From the NCBI GenBank assembly GCA_965224095.1, contig OZ245039.1, positions 1,116,001 through 1,180,000 of the forward strand: 64,000 nucleotides of DNA, given 5' to 3'. Every line of letters starts with the position of its first letter. The first letter of the stretch is position 1. The notes beneath the pieces are model-generated. The model saw only the letters and a program-made list of their open reading frames with translations. It made no database searches and was not told the origin of the DNA. A program made the position numbers and the translations under genes. This document shows positions 15,354 through 23,677 of this stretch, one piece after another. Source of the stretch: JBPEWY01 sp965224095 (GTDB lineage: Bacteria > Bacteroidota > Bacteroidia > Flavobacteriales > Flavobacteriaceae).

Positions 15354-17111
15354 ATGAAAGAATTAAAAGCACTCAATAAATATTTTAAAAAATACAAGTA
15401 TAAACTTTTGGTGGGTATACTTATTACCATTATTGCCAGAGTATTTTCTCTTGTTCTTCCACCGTATATCAGAAAGTCACTTGCCTCTGTCGAGAATTAT
15501 ATACGGGGCACTACCACCGATATTGAAATCATTAAAACCCAGCTTACCGAATATATCCTTATCATAATAGGAAGTGCTTTACTATCTGGTTTTTTTACTT
15601 TTTTAATGCGTCAAACCATTATTAATGTCTCCAGATACATTGAATTCGATCTTAAAAATGAAGTGTTTAAGCACTACCAAACGCTGGGCCTTAATTTTTA
15701 CAAAAAAAACCGTACCGGCGATCTTATGAATAGAATTAGTGAAGATGTAAGCCAGGTGAGAATGTACGCAGGTCCTGCTATCATGTATAGCATACAAACG
15801 CTTACGCTGTTTGCCTGTGTGATACCCATGATGTTCTACATTGCACCTAAACTGGCACTCTACACACTTCTTCCCCTACCTGTTTTATCGTTTCTCATAT
15901 ATAAAATAAGTAGAATTATACATAGAAAAAGTACGGTAGTTCAGGAGTTTCTATCTTCCTTGTCTACGTATTCCCAGGAAACTTTTTCCGGGATTTCGGT
16001 AATTAAAGCATATGGAATTGAGGGGAATGTAAATTCTGAAATGCATGCACTGGCCAATGAAGGAAAAAACAAAAGTATGGATCTCGTTAAAGTCAATGCG
16101 TGGTTTTTTCCCATGATGATTTTGTTAATAGGTTTAAGTAATCTACTTGTAATTTATATTGGAGGCCGGCAATATATTCAGGGAGAAATTCCTAATATTG
16201 GTGTTATTCTGGAATTTATTATTTATGTCAATATGTTAACCTGGCCTGTGGCCACCGTGGGTTGGGTTACTTCGATTGTACAAAGAGCGGAGGCTTCTCA
16301 AAAAAGATTAAATGAATTTCTGCGCGTGCAACCCGAAATAACAAATAAAGCTACCGGGCATACTCATATAAAAGGAGGTATCCATTTTAATAATGTATCG
16401 TTTACCTATGAAGATACGGGTATTATGGCCCTTAAAAATATTTCTTTTTCAATTGAGGAGGGTAAAACGCTGGCTATTATTGGAAAAACCGGTTCGGGAA
16501 AATCCACTATTCTGGATTTAATTGGCAGGGTATACGATATCACGGAAGGTACTATTTTAATTGACGAAACCCCTATTGATCAGGTTCATCTTGAAAGTTT
16601 ACGAGATGCCATTGGGGTAGTTCCTCAGGATGCCTTTTTGTTTTCTGACAGTCTGAGCAATAATATTAAATTCGGCAAACAGGGTGCCACCCAGGAAGAA
16701 ATAGAAGCCGCCGCCAAAAAGGCCGCGGTACATCAAAACATTATGGGATTCTCTAAAAAATACGATACGGTATTGGGAGAACGTGGAATCACACTAAGCG
16801 GCGGACAAAAGCAGCGTGTATCAATTGCCCGGGCATTGATTAAAGATCCTAAAATTTATCTTTTTGACGATTGTCTGTCTGCCGTAGACACAGAAACCGA
16901 AGAGGAAATTTTAAACAACCTCAAATCTGCTTCGCAACATAAAACCACGGTTATTGTGAGCCATAGAATATCATCGGTGAAAAATGCCGATAAAATCCTT
17001 GTTTTGGAAGATGGAAATATTATTCAACAAGGAACTCATTATCAATTGGTAAATTCTGAAGGATATTATAAAGATCTTTATCAAAACCAGCTTTCTGAGA
17101 AAGAATTGTGA
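15354..17111 (+). CDS. ABC exporter, fused permease and ATPase
   Basis: 585 residues from the ATG at 15354; a TTG seven codons upstream is less likely. An ABC type I exporter half-transporter: six membrane helices over about residues 15-310, including RTGDLMNRISEDVSQVRMY at the coupling region, then the nucleotide-binding domain with IIGKTGSGKST (Walker A), GVVPQDAFLFSDS (Q loop), LSGGQKQRVSIARAL (signature), IYLFDDCLSAVDTETE (Walker B with Asp in place of the usual catalytic Glu) and VSHRISSV (H loop). It acts as a homodimer or heterodimer. The Asp-Asp at Walker B, instead of Asp-Glu, is characteristic of a degenerate half in heterodimers, but no partner is adjacent. Substrate unknown. Confidence 0.92.
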   Translation: MKELKALNKYFKKYKYKLLVGILITIIARVFSLVLPPYIRKSLASVENYIRGTTTDIEIIKTQLTEYILIIIGSALLSGFFTFLMRQTIINVSRYIEFDLKNEVFKHYQTLGLNFYKKNRTGDLMNRISEDVSQVRMYAGPAIMYSIQTLTLFACVIPMMFYIAPKLALYTLLPLPVLSFLIYKISRIIHRKSTVVQEFLSSLSTYSQETFSGISVIKAYGIEGNVNSEMHALANEGKNKSMDLVKVNAWFFPMMILLIGLSNLLVIYIGGRQYIQGEIPNIGVILEFIIYVNMLTWPVATVGWVTSIVQRAEASQKRLNEFLRVQPEITNKATGHTHIKGGIHFNNVSFTYEDTGIMALKNISFSIEEGKTLAIIGKTGSGKSTILDLIGRVYDITEGTILIDETPIDQVHLESLRDAIGVVPQDAFLFSDSLSNNIKFGKQGATQEEIEAAAKKAAVHQNIMGFSKKYDTVLGERGITLSGGQKQRVSIARALIKDPKIYLFDDCLSAVDTETEEEILNNLKSASQHKTTVIVSHRISSVKNADKILVLEDGNIIQQGTHYQLVNSEGYYKDLYQNQLSEKEL

Positions 17112-17190
17112 AAAAAGTTGTTTGATTTCGTTTTTTTTTTCATTTTTGAGCAACTTTACAAGCACAACTAACTAAACGCATTGTGGGACT

Positions 17191-17559
17191 ATGAGTGAAA
17201 AAGATTTATTGGAGAAAGATGAGATTTTCTCAAAAGTATTGAGAGCAGGAAGAAGGACGTATTTTTTTGATGTTCGCGGAACCAAGGCAGGCGATTACTA
17301 TCTGACCATAACAGAGAGCAAAAAATTCACGCATGATGATGGTTCTTTTCATTACAAAAAACACAAAATCTATCTCTATAAAGAAGATTTTGATGCCTTT
17401 AAGGAAATTTTGGATGAAGTAACCAATTACATCATAGATGAAAAGGGCCTTGAAGTGATTTCAGAACGGCACCAAAAAGATTTTAAGAAAGAAGAGTTAA
17501 GCGAAGACGATGAAGGGTCAACCGATACCTTCACCGATGTTAACTTCGAGGATATTTAA
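17191..17559 (+). CDS. PUR-family DNA/RNA-binding protein (DUF3276)
   Basis: 122 residues. The core, about 8-90, has the PUR fold pattern: EIFSKVLRAGRRTYFFDVRG, DYYLTITESKKF and HKIYLYKEDFDAFKEILDEV. The tail is highly acidic (EELSEDDEGSTD). Bacteroidota PUR proteins bind single-stranded nucleic acid, and a structure is known for the Borrelia relative. The gene follows the ABC exporter by 79 nt, is short and highly conserved in the phylum, and ends at an intrinsic terminator. Confidence 0.9.
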   Translation: MSEKDLLEKDEIFSKVLRAGRRTYFFDVRGTKAGDYYLTITESKKFTHDDGSFHYKKHKIYLYKEDFDAFKEILDEVTNYIIDEKGLEVISERHQKDFKKEELSEDDEGSTDTFTDVNFEDI

Positions 17560-17584
17560 CAAACTATTGCTAAAATATTATAAG

Positions 17585-17612
17585 CGGCTTCTCTGGTAGG
17601 AGCCGTTTTTTT
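17585..17612 (+). terminator. Intrinsic terminator after the DUF3276 gene
   Basis: CGGCTTCT pairs with AGGAGCCG (one G-U pair) around a five-base loop, followed by seven T. Confidence 0.8.
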
Positions 17613-17644
17613 ATATCTTTATTTCTCAATTAATCATCAAAGAG

Positions 17645-20173
17645 ATGAAAAGACTTATACTTCTGGCTTTATTGTGCGTTTATGCAGTATCGGCCCAAGA
17701 AACACTTACACTTGATTATTATCTTCCTAAAAACGTATCGTACGACCCCACAATTCCAAAGCCCCAATCTGTTATAGGGCATGAAGTGGGCGAATGGCAT
17801 GTTACACATGATAAACTTGTGGAATACATGAAGGTGCTTGCCGCCGCCTCCGGGCGAATTATTTTGGAAGATCGCGGTAAAACCTATGAAGGAAGACCGC
17901 TCCTTTTGCTCACCATTACTTCGGAAAGAAATCATCAGCGCCTGGAAGAAATCAAACAAGAACACAAGAAACTTTCCACCGCCGGTGGTTCCGGGCTAAA
18001 TACAGTAAATATGCCTGTGATTGTGTATCAGGGATTTTCCATCCATGGAAATGAACCCAGCGGATCGAATGCCGCATTGGCCGTTGCTTATTATCTGGCA
18101 GCTGCACAGGGAAGTGAAATAGAAAAATTACTGGAATCTGCTGTAATACTATTTGATCCTTCCTTTAATCCTGACGGCCTTCAGCGATTTGCTTACTGGG
18201 CTAATTCTAACAAAAGCTTTCAGCCAAATCCGGACAGTAATGAAAGGGAATATCACGAGGTATGGCCCGGAGGCAGAACTAATCATTACTGGTTTGATAT
18301 GAACAGGGATTGGCTTCCCGCACAACTTCCGGAAAGTCAGACCCGAATTACAAGCTTTCACGAATGGCTCCCCAATATTCTTACAGATCATCACGAAATG
18401 GGTACAAATTCCACTTTCTTTTTTCAGCCGGGAGAGCCCATGCGCGTGCACCCTCTTACTCCTAAATTGAATCAACAGCTAACCGCTCGTATCGGAGAAT
18501 ACCATGCCCGTGCTCTAAATCAAATAGGGTCTTTATATTATTCGGAAGAAAACTACGACGATTTTTACTATGGGAAAGGATCTACCTTCCCCGATATAAA
18601 CGGTGGTATCGGTATCCTTTTTGAGCAAGCCAGCTCCCGGGGACATCTGCAGGAAAGCGATAATGGTATTTTAACCTTTCCCTTTACCATAAGGAACCAG
18701 TTTACCACGGCCCTGTCTACTTTAAAAGCTGCTCTTGAACTACGCGTGGACCTCCTCAATTATCAAAGAGATTTTTACGCTCAAAACCGGGCACAGAGTA
18801 TAAAAGACGACCATAAGGTTGTTATTTTCGGAGATGAAAAAGATGCAGCCAAAACGTACCACCTGGCTGAAATTTTAAAACGTCAGCATATTGAAGTGCA
18901 TCATATATCTGAAGATGCGGTAATTAACGGAAAATCATTTAAAAAGGGATTTGCCTATACCGTCCCATATCGTCAAAAAAATTACGGAATGCTAAAAGCT
19001 ATGTTTGAAAAAAGAACCCGTTTTCAGGATAGTTTGTTTTACGACGTATCGGCCTGGACCTTCCCTCTTGCTTTTAATGTGGATTACACGGAAGTTAATT
19101 CACTGAGTTCGGTGGGAGATAAAATCAATACGCTTTCGCCTATATCGGGAGCAGTGAATAAGAAATCGGAATACGCTTATCTCTTTGAATGGAACGAATA
19201 CTATACGCCTAAAGCTCTTAATAAAATACTCAACAAAGGACTACGTGCCAAAGTAGCTATGGAGCCCTTTTCGCTGGAGGGAAATTCCTTTGATTACGGC
19301 ACTGTAATGGTTCCGGTTCAGAATCAAAAATTAACGGCTTCCGATCTGTATGCCTTTTTATCGGAAGTGGCAAAAGAGTGCGGCCTCCGAATAAAAGCGA
19401 TTGGTTCAGGACTTGCAAAGGGTATAGATCTCGGAAGTAACAGACTAAGGGCACTTAAACCCGTTAAAGTTGCCATGCTGGTCGGTAATGGTATTGCATC
19501 CTACGATGCAGGTGAAATATGGCATTTATTTGATCAGCGATTTGATATGGTAATAACCAAAATTGATGTTTCCTATATGGATCGTGTAGATTTAAATGCA
19601 TATACCACTATTATAGTACCAAGCAGTCGGGGGAAGATTTCACTTTCGGAAAGATCTCAGCAAACCCTGAAAGACTGGGTTAAAAACGGAGGTACCCTTA
19701 TTGGTTACAGAAATGCGGTTTCCTGGTTGAAACAAAATAAATTTATTGACCTTACTTTCAAAAAACACGAGCAAAAAATCCAGGCAAAAAATATAACCTA
19801 TGAGCAGCGTAATGATTTCAGGGGAGCTCAGGTTACGGGAGGTGCCATTTTTCAGGCATCAACAGACAGGTCGCATCCCATAAACTTTGGATATAAAAAT
19901 GACAAAATATCCTTATTTCGAAACACTAATATTTATATTCAGCCGGACGACCAAAGTTTTAATAATCCGATTCAATATACCGATTCCCCTTTGTTAAGTG
20001 GTTATATCTCAGAAGAAAATCTGGAGTTAGCCAAGAATTCGGTCCCTTTCCAGGTAAAACGGCAAGGGAAGGGAAAGGTGATAGTTTTTACCGATAATAC
20101 AAACTTCAGGGCATTTTGGTATGGTACTAATAAATTGTTGATGAATGCTATATTCTTTTCTCGTATTATGTAA
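17645..20173 (+). CDS. Secreted M14-family zinc carboxypeptidase
   Basis: 842 residues with a signal peptide (MKRLILLALLCVYAVSAQ). The M14 catalytic domain covers about residues 50-370. The zinc ligands are His134 and Glu137 in SIHGNEPSG, and a histidine in TDHHEMG (249-250). The catalytic glutamate is probably Glu327 in GIGILFEQASSRG, and the substrate-binding FDMNRDW lies at 217-223. The remaining 450 residues include a glutamine-amidotransferase-like segment near AMLVGNGIASYDAGEIW and a C-terminal beta region. There is no T9SS sorting domain, so periplasm or outer-membrane release is expected. It likely trims imported peptides. It converges on the acyltransferase gene with 3 nt between them. 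Confidence 0.9.
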   Translation: MKRLILLALLCVYAVSAQETLTLDYYLPKNVSYDPTIPKPQSVIGHEVGEWHVTHDKLVEYMKVLAAASGRIILEDRGKTYEGRPLLLLTITSERNHQRLEEIKQEHKKLSTAGGSGLNTVNMPVIVYQGFSIHGNEPSGSNAALAVAYYLAAAQGSEIEKLLESAVILFDPSFNPDGLQRFAYWANSNKSFQPNPDSNEREYHEVWPGGRTNHYWFDMNRDWLPAQLPESQTRITSFHEWLPNILTDHHEMGTNSTFFFQPGEPMRVHPLTPKLNQQLTARIGEYHARALNQIGSLYYSEENYDDFYYGKGSTFPDINGGIGILFEQASSRGHLQESDNGILTFPFTIRNQFTTALSTLKAALELRVDLLNYQRDFYAQNRAQSIKDDHKVVIFGDEKDAAKTYHLAEILKRQHIEVHHISEDAVINGKSFKKGFAYTVPYRQKNYGMLKAMFEKRTRFQDSLFYDVSAWTFPLAFNVDYTEVNSLSSVGDKINTLSPISGAVNKKSEYAYLFEWNEYYTPKALNKILNKGLRAKVAMEPFSLEGNSFDYGTVMVPVQNQKLTASDLYAFLSEVAKECGLRIKAIGSGLAKGIDLGSNRLRALKPVKVAMLVGNGIASYDAGEIWHLFDQRFDMVITKIDVSYMDRVDLNAYTTIIVPSSRGKISLSERSQQTLKDWVKNGGTLIGYRNAVSWLKQNKFIDLTFKKHEQKIQAKNITYEQRNDFRGAQVTGGAIFQASTDRSHPINFGYKNDKISLFRNTNIYIQPDDQSFNNPIQYTDSPLLSGYISEENLELAKNSVPFQVKRQGKGKVIVFTDNTNFRAFWYGTNKLLMNAIFFSRIM

Positions 20174-20176
20174 TAT

Positions 20177-21211
20177 TCATCTCAATTTAGATACCGCAAG
20201 TAATAATAAAACGGAGAGCATTATATAAAGCACTGCATAGGTCCATCCAAAAAAAGAAGAGATCAACAAAGCCTGGATGGCATAAAAAAGGGGAATCAGT
20301 GTCATCCCAACGGCAAATCTGAATGTAGCCAGGAATTCCCTCTCCTTTACAGAGGGGGCTATTGCGAATCTCCATATCAGATATGGCACCAACGTATTTA
20401 GCACAAACAGGAAATACAATCCTTTCCATAACAGGCTTCCCGACTTATTAGCTTTGGGGAGTACCGTTTTTCTATTAGATATCCATTCGTTTATTTTTCG
20501 GTGGTTTTGAAAATCAACTTCCTGTTTTTTCAAGTCGTTCATTGTTTCCTCGTATGCCTGTGCGGGGATATGAACCGTTAGTTGTGTTAAGCGCTTAAAG
20601 ACTTCGTCGGTTAAAGTCCTGGCCGTCTCCTTAAAATCATTCCCCGTAAAATACGGATTTGCCGGTATGGCAGGGCCAAAACACAGATGCGCTCCGGAGG
20701 GATGTTGCGCGGCCTCCTCATAGTTTAGCCCTACCGGAACGATGTTAATTTGCAGTTCCGGCTGCATATCCAGTGTGTCAGAAATAATCTTCACAAACCC
20801 CTTGGTCAAAGGGCGAACTCTCCTTACGAGATTATGGCTTCCTTCCGCAAAGATTAGAATGGCCTGCTTTTCTCCCAAAATTTTCACACATTCCTGAAAT
20901 GTATTTTTATTTTCTTTTAGGGTCGCAAATCCGTCTCTGAATCTATAAATGGGGATCAATTGAAACATTCTTAACAACCTGCCAACCCACGAACGTTTAA
21001 AGACACTGGCCCTGGTAAGAAAATGCGTGTTTCGCCCATTATATGAACCTATTATCAATGGGTCGATCAGCGCATTTTGGTGATTGGATACAAAAAGCAC
21101 TGCTCCCCTTTCCGGAATAAAACCGGTTCCTTCTACCGTAATATTTCTAAAGTAAAAAAATAAGCCCGTTTTTAGGGTTCCTCTTAATAAAGCATATCGT
21201 AACTTTTTCAC
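20177..21211 (-). CDS. PlsC-family glycerophosphate/acylglycerol-phosphate acyltransferase
   Basis: Lysophospholipid-type acyltransferase of 344 residues. I start it at the GTG at 21211, which overlaps the BASS stop as GTGA; a longer ATG frame (from 21289) would overlap by 82 nt. The block I motif is SNHQNALIDPLII, with five rather than four residues between His and Asp, a spacing shared with the yeast Gpt2/Sct1 branch. Block III is LIFAEGSHN and block IV IVPVGLNY. Two or three C-terminal membrane helices lie at about 265-340. It probably acylates a glycerophosphate or lysolipid at the inner membrane. Coupling to the BASS transporter and csaA looks operon-like without a clear functional link. 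Confidence 0.88.
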   Translation of the reverse strand: MKKLRYALLRGTLKTGLFFYFRNITVEGTGFIPERGAVLFVSNHQNALIDPLIIGSYNGRNTHFLTRASVFKRSWVGRLLRMFQLIPIYRFRDGFATLKENKNTFQECVKILGEKQAILIFAEGSHNLVRRVRPLTKGFVKIISDTLDMQPELQINIVPVGLNYEEAAQHPSGAHLCFGPAIPANPYFTGNDFKETARTLTDEVFKRLTQLTVHIPAQAYEETMNDLKKQEVDFQNHRKINEWISNRKTVLPKANKSGSLLWKGLYFLFVLNTLVPYLIWRFAIAPSVKEREFLATFRFAVGMTLIPLFYAIQALLISSFFGWTYAVLYIMLSVLLLLAVSKLR

Positions 21212-22146
21212 GTTTCCAGCTGTTTTGATGTTGACAATGACCAATAGCCCGCTAAAAGCAGCCCTGAAACAATATGCCATATCCCCCAAAAAGCAGCTAT
21301 TAATGCCATGCCGCCCAGTCCTCCAAAAAAACTAAAAATCAATAAAAGTCCCAAACCCGAATTTTGTATCCCCGTTTCAATAGCGATGGTTTTTTGCTCC
21401 TTAAAGGGTAATTTAAATAAAGTAGCGATGGCCAAACCGGCTAAAATAGCTATAAGATTATGGCTAATACCCAAATACATAACCTGTGAAACATACTCCG
21501 TAAATACGTCAAGATTTTTGGAAAAAGCCAGAATTATCAGGGCTATAAAAAACAAAATGGAGAAGGGCTTTAACAGTTTAGACCATTTCCGGGCCATCTC
21601 AGGTTTTAAATAGCGCAGCCACATCCCTAAAATCAATGGAATTCCCAAAATAAGAACCACTAATTTCACCAGTTCAAACGGGTCCAGCGCAACAGTCTTT
21701 AGAATAGCCGCTGTAGGCGGGTAAAGATTTCCATAAAACTGAAAATTAAGCGGTGTTAAAAACATGGCCAAAAAGGTGGCAAAAGCTGTCAAACTTACAG
21801 ATAATGCCGTATTTCCCCGAGCCAAATGCGTCATGAAATTAGATATATTACCTCCGGGACAGGCGGCCACCATCATCATACCGAGGGCTATACTGGGAGC
21901 TGGTTCTACCAGTCGTATAATTACATAGGTGAGTGCCGGTAAAACAAGAAATTGGGAAAGAATCCCGGCAATTACCATTTTTGGATTTTGAAGTAACCGC
22001 TTAAAATCGTTCATCGTTATTCCCAGGGCAACGCCAAACATAATAACTGCCAGCGCTATATTCATAATCCATAGAGCTTCGTTGTCAAAATTTATACGAA
22101 CATCATCTAAAGAAGTACTTGCGGAAACTACAGCTAAAGTCATCAT
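21208..22146 (-). CDS. Bile acid:sodium symporter (BASS) family transporter
   Basis: 312 residues with about nine to ten membrane helices. Family signatures are visible: MFGVALGITMNDFKRLL after the first helix, GMMMVAACPGGNISNFMTHLARGN (split around residue 95) with the sodium-site ACPGGNISN, and ETGIQNSGLGLLLIFSFF near residue 265, where the second sodium site lies. BASS proteins import organic anions with sodium; the natural substrate in this phylum is mostly unknown. It overlaps csaA by 4 nt (ATGA) upstream and the acyltransferase start by 4 nt (GTGA) downstream, so all three are translationally coupled. Confidence 0.93.
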   Translation of the reverse strand: MMTLAVVSASTSLDDVRINFDNEALWIMNIALAVIMFGVALGITMNDFKRLLQNPKMVIAGILSQFLVLPALTYVIIRLVEPAPSIALGMMMVAACPGGNISNFMTHLARGNTALSVSLTAFATFLAMFLTPLNFQFYGNLYPPTAAILKTVALDPFELVKLVVLILGIPLILGMWLRYLKPEMARKWSKLLKPFSILFFIALIILAFSKNLDVFTEYVSQVMYLGISHNLIAILAGLAIATLFKLPFKEQKTIAIETGIQNSGLGLLLIFSFFGGLGGMALIAAFWGIWHIVSGLLLAGYWSLSTSKQLET

Positions 22147-22478
22147 GAAATTCTAAGGCCGTTTTTGGTTGGAAGCGAAGGTTCCAGCAATATCACTTCG
22201 TCGCCATCCACCGCACCCAATACCAGGCATTCGCTCATAAAATCAGCTATTTGTTTTTTTGGAAAATTAACAACCGCTACAACCTGCTTCCCCATCAGTT
22301 CTTCTTTTGTATAGCGCCTGGTAATCTGAGCTGAGGATTTTTTTATCCCTATAGATGCTCCAAAATCAATTTTTAACCGATACGCCGGTTTTCTCGCTTT
22401 GGGAAAATCACTGACTTCAATAACAGTTCCCACTCTCATTTCAACCATTGAAAATTGGTCCCAGGTAAGTTCGTTCAT
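22143..22478 (-). CDS. csaA: CsaA-like tRNA-binding domain protein
   Basis: 111 residues forming one OB-fold tRNA-binding domain: MRVGTVIEVSDFPKARKPAYRL, then GKQVVAVVNFPKKQI and ECLVLGAVDGDEVILLEP. The length and the AQITRRYTKEELMGKQV segment fit CsaA dimers, which bind the tRNA arm and have been linked to chaperone-like activity. It is first in a coupled set with the BASS transporter (4-nt overlap). Its start is 42 nt from the divergent thioredoxin-like gene, with a 25-bp palindrome between. Confidence 0.93.
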   Translation of the reverse strand: MNELTWDQFSMVEMRVGTVIEVSDFPKARKPAYRLKIDFGASIGIKKSSAQITRRYTKEELMGKQVVAVVNFPKKQIADFMSECLVLGAVDGDEVILLEPSLPTKNGLRIS

Positions 22479-22481
22479 ACC

Positions 22482-22506
22482 TTAAATTTATTTTAAGTAA
22501 ATTTAA
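22482..22506. promoter_or_regulatory. 9-7-9 palindrome in the csaA / thioredoxin-like gap
   Basis: TTAAATTTA (22482-22490) and TAAATTTAA (22498-22506) form a perfect inverted repeat with a 7-nt spacer that fills most of the 42-nt divergent gap. It is a candidate shared operator, though AT-rich DNA makes chance palindromes more likely. Confidence 0.4.
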
Positions 22507-22520
22507 CCTTATTTTTAAGA

Positions 22521-23084
22521 ATGGCGAGAACACCTAGTAATATGATTCCTCTGGGAACCGAGGCTCCTGCTTTTAGGTTGCCCGATACCGTTTCCGGAAC
22601 ATGGTTAGAACTGGAACATATAAAAGGCGATAAAGCTACGGTGATTATGTTTATTTGTAATCATTGTCCCTTTGTAAAACATGTGAATTCCGAATTGGTT
22701 GCCATCGCAAACACTTATACAGATCGCGGTATTTCGTTTGCAGCTATTTCCAGTAATGATATTGTAAACTACCCTGAGGATTCTCCGGAAATGATGAAAA
22801 AAACTGCGGCCGAAGAAGCTTATCCTTTTCCATATTTATATGATGAAACGCAGGAAATTGCCAAGGCTTACCATGCAGCCTGCACTCCTGATTTTTATGT
22901 ATTTGATTCGAATTTAAAACTGGTATACAGAGGGCAGTTAGACGACTCACGTCCCGGAAACGACCTTCCGCTAAATGGAGATGATTTGCGAAACGCTTTA
23001 AACGCCGTATTGAACGGCGGCAAAGTTAACACTGTTCAAAAGCCCAGTATCGGGTGTAATATTAAATGGATAGAACCCTATTAA
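22521..23084 (+). CDS. Thioredoxin-fold protein of the AhpC/TSA type
   Basis: 187 residues. The fold is visible from GTEAPAFRLPDTVSG through TVIMFICNHCPFVKHVNSEL (split), AAISSNDIVNYPEDSPEMM and TPDFYVFDSNLKLVYRGQLDD, with the cis-Pro in ACTPDFY. The active-site position reads N-H-C-P-F-V-K, with a single cysteine, and further cysteines in HAACTPDF and SIGCNIKW. This is the cytoplasmic NHCPFVKH subfamily, common in bacteria but without an established substrate. There is no signal peptide. The stop overlaps the YfiT gene stop by 4 nt on the other strand. Confidence 0.88.
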   Translation: MARTPSNMIPLGTEAPAFRLPDTVSGTWLELEHIKGDKATVIMFICNHCPFVKHVNSELVAIANTYTDRGISFAAISSNDIVNYPEDSPEMMKKTAAEEAYPFPYLYDETQEIAKAYHAACTPDFYVFDSNLKLVYRGQLDDSRPGNDLPLNGDDLRNALNAVLNGGKVNTVQKPSIGCNIKWIEPY

Positions 23085-23626
23085 GCCCATCCTTCCCGTT
23101 CCATAAGGTTTGCAATATGCGCGTAATGGTGATTGCAGTGCCAGGCATAAATCCCAATATTTTCTTTTAGGGAAATACGTTTATTACTTTCCGGATGTAT
23201 AAAGGATTTATCCATATCGGATGGAGTTATAGCTCTCAGTAAATACACCAATTTTGCGTGCACCGCACTTAAATGTAAAAGTGACATCTGTACGGGGCCT
23301 GACTTACTATCAGCCAATGCGGCCCACCGATCTTCAAAATAAGCCTTAATAACCGGAACATCTTCGGTTAAAGCCCATTTAAAACGTGTATAACTGTTAT
23401 GGTGGCTGTCTGACACATGATGTACAACCTGACGGACAGTCCATCCGCCGGGGCGATAAACGGTATCTAATTGCTGCTCGTTTAAGTTTGCGATCAGTTT
23501 TTTTAATCGATCCGGAAACTGTTCAAGGGTGTTAATCCATTCTTCTACAAGATCAGGTGAAATTTCCGCCGGAATATCTGGTTGCCCGACGGGATATCTG
23601 AGGGTGTTTAAATCCTGCTCTTCCAT
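23081..23626 (-). CDS. YfiT-type metal-dependent hydrolase / thiol transferase (DinB superfamily)
   Basis: 181 residues from the ATG at 23626. A GTG eight codons upstream lies inside a terminator stem and is rejected. The N-terminal LRYPVGQPDIPAEIS is the YfiT opening, and the metal triad is in VRQVVHHVSDSHHN (near residue 65) and AWHCNHHYAHI (near 165). The relative in Bacillus, BstA, transfers bacillithiol to electrophiles; whether this one uses a thiol is unknown. It ends head-on with the thioredoxin-like gene, overlapping by 4 nt. Confidence 0.9.
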   Translation of the reverse strand: MEEQDLNTLRYPVGQPDIPAEISPDLVEEWINTLEQFPDRLKKLIANLNEQQLDTVYRPGGWTVRQVVHHVSDSHHNSYTRFKWALTEDVPVIKAYFEDRWAALADSKSGPVQMSLLHLSAVHAKLVYLLRAITPSDMDKSFIHPESNKRISLKENIGIYAWHCNHHYAHIANLMEREGWA

Positions 23627-23638
23627 ATCCAAATATAA

Positions 23639-23668
23639 TAAAAAACGCACCGTAGTTACGGTGCGTTT
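23639..23668 (-). terminator. Terminator of the peptidylprolyl isomerase gene
   Basis: AAACGCACCGTA pairs perfectly with TACGGTGCGTTT around a two-base centre. T residues follow on the minus strand, just before the YfiT start codon. Confidence 0.8.
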
Positions 23669-23677
23669 ACAATTCTT

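Noticed and set aside
21212..21289. Longer ATG start for the acyltransferase
   Set aside because: It would overlap the BASS gene by 82 nt; the GTG at 21211 forms a standard GTGA stop-start overlap.
23627..23650. GTG start extending the YfiT protein
   Set aside because: It lies in the terminator stem of the neighbouring isomerase gene, and the ATG at 23626 gives the normal family N terminus.
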